This document shows, piece by piece, positions 58,508 through 64,000 of a DNA stretch of 64,000 nt. Every line of letters begins with the position of its first letter. The first letter of the stretch is position 1. The notes below the pieces were generated by a model, which had not been told where the DNA came from, made no database searches, and worked only from the letters and a program-made list of their open reading frames with translations. A program made the position numbers and the translations under genes. Source of the DNA: Corynebacterium comes (GTDB taxonomy: Bacteria > Actinomycetota > Actinomycetes > Mycobacteriales > Mycobacteriaceae); assembly GCF_009734405.1 (NCBI RefSeq), contig NZ_CP046453.1:1054001-1118000 (forward strand). Reading direction: 5' to 3'.

Positions 58508-60652
58508 GTGACCGATACGGACACCGCCACTGCTGCCGCTTCGGCTGACCTCGGGTCACTGAAGCTCACTGAGCTGCGCAAGATCGCCTCCGAGAAGGGC
58601 CTCAAAGGAGTCTCCGGTCTGCGGAAGGGCGATCTGATCACCGCGATCCGGACCGGTGCCGTTCCGGCCCGCTCCAGCGCAACCGATAAGGGCGAGACGG
58701 CTCAGCCGGCCGTCCCGACTGAGCAGGCGGAACGCGCGCAGGCTCCGGCTGAGAAGCCGGCGCAGGCGTCGACCAGGGTGCCGGAGGAGAAGAGCACCCG
58801 GGATGAGGCTCCGGCACGCGCCGAGGCTCCCGTGGCTCCCGTGGCGACGCCCACGGAGGCCCCCGCCAAGGCTGAGGCTCGGGTTGCGGCCCCTGCTCAG
58901 GCTGATGAGTCCGAAGGGTCCGGCCAGGGGGCAGACTCCGAGGAACCCCGCTACGAGTCCAGGTCCGCCGCCCGTCGTGCCCGCCGTAACCGTGCACGTC
59001 ACGGCCAGCGCGAGCAGCAGGACCCCGGCCAGGAGCAGCCGCAGCAGGAACAGTCCCGCCAGCCCCGCCAGGAGCGCGAGCAGCAGGACTCCGGCCAGGA
59101 GCAGCCGCAGCAGGAATCGTCCCGCCAGGAGCAGCCCCGCCAGGAGCGCGAGCAGCAGGACTCCGGCCAGGAGCAGCCGCAGCAGGAATCGTCCCGCCAG
59201 GAGCAGCCCCGCCAGGAGCAACCTCGCCAGCCTCGTCAGGAGCGCCAGGAGCGCCAGGAGCGCGACCAGCAGGACTCCGACCAGGGGCAGCGCGGCCAGC
59301 GTGGCCAGCGCGGCGACCAGCGCGAACAGCGCGGTGACGGTGGTGACGCCGAGGGACGTCGTGGACGTCGCAGCCGTCGCAACCGCCGCGGCCGGGCAGG
59401 GGACCAGTACGACGGTGGCCAGCAGCACCAGGATCACCAGGAACAGCAGGAGCGACAGCCGCAGCCGCAGCAGGAGTCTTCCGAGCTGCAGGACGTCGCC
59501 GGCATCCTTGATGTCGTCGACAGCAACGTCGCGTTTGTGCGCACCACCGGCTACCACGCGTCGCCGGCCGACGTCTTCGTCCCGAACCAGCTGATCCGTC
59601 GCTCGGGCCTGCGCTCCGGCGACGCCGTGACCGGCAAGGTCCGCATGGGCGGTAGCCAGACCCACGGTCAGGGCCGCAATCGTCAGAAGTACAACCAGCT
59701 GGTCAGCGTCGACACCGTCAGTGGGCTGAGCGTCGAGGAGGCGCGTAACCGCCCGGACTTCGCCAAGCTGACCCCGCTGTACCCCAACCAGCGTCTGCGT
59801 CTGGAGACCGACCCCAGGATCCTGACCACGCGTGTCATCGACCTGATCATGCCGATCGGCAAGGGCCAGCGTGCTCTGATCGTCTCCCCGCCGAAGGCAG
59901 GCAAGACGACGATTCTGCAGAACATCGCCAACGCGATCTCCACGAACAACCCCGAGTGCCACCTCATGGTGGTGCTGGTGGATGAGCGCCCGGAGGAGGT
60001 CACCGACATGCAGCGTTCGGTCAAGGGTGAGGTCATCGCCTCCACCTTCGACCGTCCGCCGGGGGAGCACACCGCAGTTGCGGAGCTCGCCATCGAGCGT
60101 GCGAAGCGCCTGGTGGAGCAGGGCAAGGACGTCGTCGTCCTGCTGGACTCCATCACCCGCCTGGGCCGCGCCTACAACAACTCCTCGCCGGCGTCGGGCC
60201 GTATCCTGTCCGGTGGTGTGGACTCCAACGCGCTGTACCCGCCGAAGCGTTTCCTGGGTGCCGCCCGCAACATCGAGAACGGCGGCTCGCTGACCATCGT
60301 CGCCACCGCCATGGTGGAGACCGGTTCCGCCGGCGACACCGTCATCTTCGAGGAGTTCAAGGGCACCGGCAACGCGGAGCTCAAACTGGACCGTAAGATC
60401 TCCGAGCGTCGTGTGTTCCCGGCCGTGGACGTCAACCCTTCGGGCACCCGCAAGGACGAGCTGCTGCTCAACCCGGATGAGGCGCGCGTGATGCACAAGC
60501 TTCGCCGTATCCTGTCCGCGCTGGATCCGCAGCAGGCCATCGATCTGCTGATCAAGCAGCTCAAGAAGACCAAATCGAACGGCGAGTTCCTGATGCAGGT
60601 CGCTTCGAGCGCCCCGATGGCCGCCGACAAGGATGAGGAGGAGTACTCCTAA
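58508..60652 (+). CDS. rho: Transcription termination factor Rho
   Basis: A 714-residue Rho. The N-terminal Rho_N domain (LGSLKLTELRKIASEKG) is followed by a low-complexity Ala/Pro/Glu stretch and a Gln/Arg/Glu-rich insert with tandem repeats, to about residue 320. Then comes the RNA-binding domain (DVAGILDVVDSNVAFVR), and the motor with Walker A PPKAGKTT (about 460), LLDSITRLGRAYNN and the Q/R-loop segment GGVDSNALYPPKRFLGAARN. Long inserts in this position are typical of actinobacterial Rho and bind RNA. GTG start with GAAAGGA six bases upstream. prfA follows with no gap. Confidence 0.97.
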   Translation: MTDTDTATAAASADLGSLKLTELRKIASEKGLKGVSGLRKGDLITAIRTGAVPARSSATDKGETAQPAVPTEQAERAQAPAEKPAQASTRVPEEKSTRDEAPARAEAPVAPVATPTEAPAKAEARVAAPAQADESEGSGQGADSEEPRYESRSAARRARRNRARHGQREQQDPGQEQPQQEQSRQPRQEREQQDSGQEQPQQESSRQEQPRQEREQQDSGQEQPQQESSRQEQPRQEQPRQPRQERQERQERDQQDSDQGQRGQRGQRGDQREQRGDGGDAEGRRGRRSRRNRRGRAGDQYDGGQQHQDHQEQQERQPQPQQESSELQDVAGILDVVDSNVAFVRTTGYHASPADVFVPNQLIRRSGLRSGDAVTGKVRMGGSQTHGQGRNRQKYNQLVSVDTVSGLSVEEARNRPDFAKLTPLYPNQRLRLETDPRILTTRVIDLIMPIGKGQRALIVSPPKAGKTTILQNIANAISTNNPECHLMVVLVDERPEEVTDMQRSVKGEVIASTFDRPPGEHTAVAELAIERAKRLVEQGKDVVVLLDSITRLGRAYNNSSPASGRILSGGVDSNALYPPKRFLGAARNIENGGSLTIVATAMVETGSAGDTVIFEEFKGTGNAELKLDRKISERRVFPAVDVNPSGTRKDELLLNPDEARVMHKLRRILSALDPQQAIDLLIKQLKKTKSNGEFLMQVASSAPMAADKDEEEYS
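59009..59218 (+). repeat. In-frame tandem repeats inside rho
   Basis: A 22-codon imperfect copy (59009-59074) is followed by two 24-codon copies (59075-59146 and 59147-59218) that read REQQDSGQEQPQQESSRQEQ then PRQE. The two long copies are almost base-identical. They lie in the Rho insert domain and keep the frame. Confidence 0.92.
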
Positions 60653-61726
60653 ATGGCAGGACATGTTTCCGCGGTAGACGACATCGTCTCCGAGTTCCAG
60701 GGCATTGAAGCCCAGATGGCTGATCCGGACACTGCCGGTGATCAGGCGAGCTTCCGTAAGCTGTCGAAGCGGTACTCGGAACTCCAGCCCATCATCAAGG
60801 TCAACAATGAGCTGGTGAGCACCCGCGAGGACCTCGCGGACGCCCGCGAAATGGCCAAGGAGGACAAGGACTTCGCCACCGAGGCCGAGCGCCTCGCTGC
60901 CCGTGAGGTCGAGCTGGAGGAGCAGCTGGCGGATCTTCTCGCGCCGCGCGACCCGCATGACGCCGACGACGTGATCATGGAGATCAAGGCGGGCGCCGGC
61001 GGCGAGGAGGCTGCTCTCTTCGCGGCCGACCTGGCGCGCATGTACGAGCGCTACGCCGACAAGCACGGCCTCTCCTGGGAGGTCCTGGGTCTCTCCGAGT
61101 CCGATCTTGGTGGAGTCAAGGACATAACCTTGTCTTTCCGTGCGAAGAACCCCTCCCGCGATGGCGCGTGGAGCGTGCTGAAGTTCGAGGGCGGCGTCCA
61201 CCGTGTGCAGCGTGTCCCCGTGACCGAGTCCCAGGGCCGCATCCAGACCTCCGCCGCGGGCGTCATGGTCTTCCCGGAGACCGATGATCCGGGCGCGGTC
61301 ATCATCGACGACAAGGACCTGCGCGTCGACGTCTACCGCTCCTCCGGCAAGGGCGGTCAGGGCGTCAACACCACCGACTCCGCCGTCCGCCTGACCCACC
61401 TGCCCACCGGCATCGTGGTCACGTGTCAGAAGGAGCGCTCGCAGATCCAGAACAAGGCGCGCGCCATGCAGGTCCTGCAGGCCCGCCTCGAGCTGATGGA
61501 GCGCGAGAAGGCCGATGCCGAGGCGGCGGAGGGGCGTGCCGCGCAGGTGCGCACCATGGACCGTTCCGAGCGCATCCGCACCTACAACTGGCCGGAGAAC
61601 CGCATCAGCGATCACCGCATCGGTTTCAAGGCCAACAACCTGGACACCGTCCTCGACGGCAATCTCGACGACCTGTTCACCGCTCTGCAGGCAGCCGAGC
61701 GAGCTGAGCGTCTCGAGGCCGAGTAG
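60653..61726 (+). CDS. prfA: Peptide chain release factor 1
   Basis: A 357-residue release factor reading UAA and UAG. The GGQ motif that triggers peptide release is in [10 protein letters not shown] (about residue 232). The helical N-terminal domain, [20 protein letters not shown] and [19 protein letters not shown] match RF1. It starts directly at the rho stop and ends one base before prmC, the gene for the enzyme that methylates this very glutamine. Confidence 0.97.
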   Translation: MAGHVSAVDDIVSEFQGIEAQMADPDTAGDQASFRKLSKRYSELQPIIKVNNELVSTREDLADAREMAKEDKDFATEAERLAAREVELEEQLADLLAPRDPHDADDVIMEIKAGAGGEEAALFAADLARMYERYADKHGLSWEVLGLSESDLGGVKDITLSFRAKNPSRDGAWSVLKFEGGVHRVQRVPVTESQGRIQTSAAGVMVFPETDDPGAVIIDDKDLRVDVYRSSGKGGQGVNTTDSAVRLTHLPTGIVVTCQKERSQIQNKARAMQVLQARLELMEREKADAEAAEGRAAQVRTMDRSERIRTYNWPENRISDHRIGFKANNLDTVLDGNLDDLFTALQAAERAERLEAE

Positions 61727-61727
61727 G

Positions 61728-62582
61728 GTGACCGCCCACCGCACGCTCCGCGACGCGCTTGTCGACGCCGCGGAGCGTTTCGCGTCCGCTGGCGTCCCCT
61801 CTCCCGAGGTCGACGCCCGGCTCATCGCCGCGCACCTGCTGCAGGTCGGCCCGATGGAGGTCGCCCTGCGCTCCCGCGGGGAGGTACCGGTCGGCTTCGA
61901 TGAGATGGTCGCGCGTCGCGAAGGCCGCGAACCGCTCCAGCACATCCTGGGAGTCGCCCCCTTCGGCCCGCTCGACCTGGCGGTCGGCCCCGGCGTGTTC
62001 ATCCCGCGCCCGGAGACCGAGGTCCTCGCCGACTGGGGAGTCCGTCAGCTCAAGCTTTCCCACGCCCGCCCTGCCCGCGTCGTCGACCTGTGCACCGGTT
62101 CCGGGGCATTGGCCCTCTACGTCGCTGAGGTGTTCGGCGCTGACGCGGAGGTGATCGGCGTCGAGAAGCACGATGAGGCGCTGGCGTACGCCCGCCGCAA
62201 CGCCGAAGGCACAACGGTGAGGATGGTGTCGGGCGACGTCACTGCTCCGGGGCTGCTCGCTGAGTGGCACGGCACGGTCGATCTCGTCCTGACGAACCCG
62301 CCGTACGTGCCGTACACCCCGGACCTGGACACCGAGGTCTACGCCGATCCACCTCAGGCGGTGTTCGCCGGCGAGAGCGGCATGGACGTCATCGAAGAGA
62401 TGCTACCGACCGTGTTCGCCCTGCTCAAGAGGGGTGGGCTGGTGGGTATCGAGCACGACGACACCACCTCGCAGGCCGTGCGGGACGTCCTGGCGGCGCA
62501 CGGCGGTTTCGGCGGGATCGAGGTTCTCCGGGACCTGACCGGTCGGGCGCGCTTCGTCACGGCGAGTAAGCTGTCAGACTGA
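61728..62582 (+). CDS. prmC: Release factor glutamine methyltransferase PrmC
   Basis: A 284-residue AdoMet-dependent methyltransferase acting on the GGQ glutamine of release factors. [16 protein letters not shown] is the AdoMet site and [11 protein letters not shown] the NPPY catalytic motif. The helical N-terminal domain includes [10 protein letters not shown] and [10 protein letters not shown], both family marks. Start is GTG 61728, just past the prfA stop. Confidence 0.96.
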   Translation: MTAHRTLRDALVDAAERFASAGVPSPEVDARLIAAHLLQVGPMEVALRSRGEVPVGFDEMVARREGREPLQHILGVAPFGPLDLAVGPGVFIPRPETEVLADWGVRQLKLSHARPARVVDLCTGSGALALYVAEVFGADAEVIGVEKHDEALAYARRNAEGTTVRMVSGDVTAPGLLAEWHGTVDLVLTNPPYVPYTPDLDTEVYADPPQAVFAGESGMDVIEEMLPTVFALLKRGGLVGIEHDDTTSQAVRDVLAAHGGFGGIEVLRDLTGRARFVTASKLSD

Positions 62583-62613
62583 CCGTCACAGACCCATCAA
62601 CCAGGAAGGCCCC

Positions 62614-63273
62614 ATGAGCCGCATCTACTCCTGTGCCGACGACGCTGAACGCGCCGAAGGCATCCGCGCCGCCGTCGACGCTGCCCGTGGGGGCCGCCTG
62701 GTCGTCATGCCCACCGACACGCTCTACGGACTGGGTTGCGACGCCTTCGACAACCAGGCGGTGGCCACCCTGCTGGCCACGAAGCGCCGCGGCCCCGACA
62801 TGCCGGTGCCGGTTCTCGTCGGCTCCTGGGACACGATCCGCGGCCTGGTCCGCGAGTTCACCCCGCAGGCGGAGGCCCTGGTGGAGGCGTTCTGGCCGGG
62901 TGGTCTCTCGCTCGTCGTCCCCCAGGCCCCGTCTCTGCCGTGGAACCTCGGCGACACCCGCGGCACCGTCATGCTCCGCATGCCGCTGCACCCGGTGGCG
63001 ATCGAGCTGTTGCGCGAGGTCGGCCCCATGGCGGTGTCCAGCGCGAACATCTCCGGCCACGAGCCGCCCACCACGGCCATCGCCGCCAAGCAGCAGCTGG
63101 GCAGCGCCGTCGCCGTCTATCTCGACGGCGGCGAAACCCCGGTGGGCAGACCCTCCACCATCATCGACCTCTCGGGACCGGCCCCGCGCATCCTCCGGGA
63201 GGGTGCGATCTCCGCGGAGGCCATCGGCGAGGTCATCGGTGTGGATCCGGAACTGCTGCGGAGCCGGACCTAG
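62614..63273 (+). CDS. tsaC: Threonylcarbamoyl-AMP synthase (Sua5/YrdC/TsaC)
   Basis: A 219-residue YrdC-domain enzyme making threonylcarbamoyl-adenylate for t6A in tRNAs reading ANN codons. VVMPTDTLYGLGCDAFD, KRRGPDMPVPVLVG, WPGGLSLVV and AVSSANISGH-type residues (MAVSSANISGH) are present, with STIIDLS near the C-terminus. It lies 31 bases after prmC, in the usual corynebacterial order, with AGGAAGG before ATG 62614. Confidence 0.95.
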   Translation: MSRIYSCADDAERAEGIRAAVDAARGGRLVVMPTDTLYGLGCDAFDNQAVATLLATKRRGPDMPVPVLVGSWDTIRGLVREFTPQAEALVEAFWPGGLSLVVPQAPSLPWNLGDTRGTVMLRMPLHPVAIELLREVGPMAVSSANISGHEPPTTAIAAKQQLGSAVAVYLDGGETPVGRPSTIIDLSGPAPRILREGAISAEAIGEVIGVDPELLRSRT

Positions 63274-63290
63274 AAGCGGAGAGGGCCACA

Positions 63291-64000
63291 ATGGGTGCCG
63301 GCGTCCCGCTGCGCGAACTCGGCCTGGTGATCCTCGTCGCGGCGACGGTCACCTACCTGGCCACGGGAATCATCCGCTCCATGATGGTGCGCGCGGGCAA
63401 GATCGCGGAGATCCGCCAACGTGACGTGCACACTCAGCCCACCCCGCGTCTGGGTGGCGTGGCAATGTTCTCCGGCTTCCTGGCCGCCGTCTTCCTGGCC
63501 AACCAGCTACCGGCGTTGACCCGGGGATTCATGCCGATCACCCCGGAGATGAATGCCGTGGTGTTCGCGGCCTTCGCCATCGTGCTGGTCGGAATACTCG
63601 ATGATCTCTACGAGTTGGACGCCATCACAAAACTCATCGGACAGGTTCTCACCGCGGTCATCCTCAGCGTCCTCGGCCTGTCCTGGACGCTGCTCTACCT
63701 GCCTTTCGGGGACGGTACGACGGTGGTGCTGGACCAGCTCCAGGCGACGATCCTCACCTCTATCTTCACTGTGGCGCTGATCAACGCCATCAACTTCGTC
63801 GACGGCCTGGACGGGCTGGCCGCGGGGCTGGGCATGATCGCCGGCGCGGCGATCCTGGTGTTTTCCCTGACCGTCCTCCACGATCAGGGCGGGGCGGTGT
63901 CGGCCTATCCGCCGGCCATCATCGCCGCGGGGCTGGTGGGCATCTGTCTGGGCTTCCTGCCCCACAACTTCGAGCCCTCCCGCATCTTCATGGGGGACTC
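63291..64000 (+). CDS. wecA: Undecaprenyl-phosphate sugar-1-phosphate transferase WecA (3' end outside window)
   Basis: The first 236 codons of a polyprenyl-phosphate GlcNAc-1-phosphate transferase, a membrane enzyme that starts the arabinogalactan linker in mycolata. ATG 63291 follows GGAGAGGG. Family marks are RDVHTQPTPRLGGVAMF, the Mg-binding GILDDLYELDAITKL, NFVDGLDGLAAG and PHNFEPSRIFMGD at the window edge. About seven membrane helices are in view. It follows tsaC after 17 bases; in related genomes the atp operon comes next. Confidence 0.95.
   Translation, partial: MGAGVPLRELGLVILVAATVTYLATGIIRSMMVRAGKIAEIRQRDVHTQPTPRLGGVAMFSGFLAAVFLANQLPALTRGFMPITPEMNAVVFAAFAIVLVGILDDLYELDAITKLIGQVLTAVILSVLGLSWTLLYLPFGDGTTVVLDQLQATILTSIFTVALINAINFVDGLDGLAAGLGMIAGAAILVFSLTVLHDQGGAVSAYPPAIIAAGLVGICLGFLPHNFEPSRIFMGD

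Noticed and set aside
59009..59218. Direct repeats as possible CRISPR
   Set aside because: No spacers; they are in-frame codon repeats in rho.
58556..62002. Long leftward open frame of 1148 codons
   Set aside because: Antisense to rho, prfA and prmC, which are unambiguous. Leu- and Gly-rich shadow translation.

Overview
The window is high-GC actinobacterial DNA whose gene order points to Corynebacterium. The backbone putP ... yceI/rosR ... tRNA-Arg, argS-lysA, hom-thrB, narKGHJI, mog, moeA-moaA, fadD, rho-prfA-prmC-tsaC-wecA matches, as far as I recall, the order in C. glutamicum. Species cannot be fixed from sequence alone. No insertion sequence, prophage, CRISPR array or replication origin was seen.

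Layout. 1-4.3 kb: end of a DEAD-box RNA helicase, then two unrecognised genes that carry three copies of one roughly 270-residue domain. 4.3-7.1 kb: a membrane protein, a secreted HNH nuclease and PutP. 7.3-15.0 kb: a tight four-gene operon of SNF2 helicase, SWIM zinc-finger protein, SbcD-like phosphoesterase and SbcC-like coiled-coil ATPase. 15.0-17.5 kb: an amidohydrolase, YceI and the divergent MarR regulator (RosR-like) sharing one operator, and a PspC protein. 17.5-21.5 kb: an orphan muconolactone-isomerase-like gene, an aconitase with a CRP/GlxR-type site upstream, and a DUF937 protein. 21.7-26.6 kb: tRNA-Arg(CCG), a secreted TAP-type peptidase/hydrolase, argS and lysA. 26.6-31.4 kb: a two-component pair bracketed by two secreted two-cysteine proteins. 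31.6-33.9 kb: hom-thrB.

33.9-56.4 kb is an anaerobic nitrogen-oxide and molybdenum block. On the minus strand narK-G-H-J-I runs into modA, a fused modBC permease-ATPase and an ArnR-like iron-sulfur-type repressor, so nitrate reduction, molybdate uptake and regulation appear co-transcribed. Opposite lie mog and a solitary DNA methyltransferase, then a nitrite-reduction cluster: a DUF2249 protein, an NnrS-like membrane protein, a membrane protein and a NirK copper nitrite reductase with an extra N-terminal cupredoxin. Molybdopterin genes mobA, moaC, moeA and moaA follow. Together these could take nitrate to nitrite to NO; no NO reductase was recognised in the window.

56.4-64 kb: an acyl-CoA ligase, a long structured leader, rho with a glutamine/arginine-rich repeat insert, prfA, prmC, tsaC and the first part of wecA.

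Starts were set by Shine-Dalgarno sequence and family fit; some genes (rosR, the methyltransferase, possibly the NnrS-like gene) look leaderless or have uncertain starts. Functions are assigned from remembered family motifs, not from a database search.
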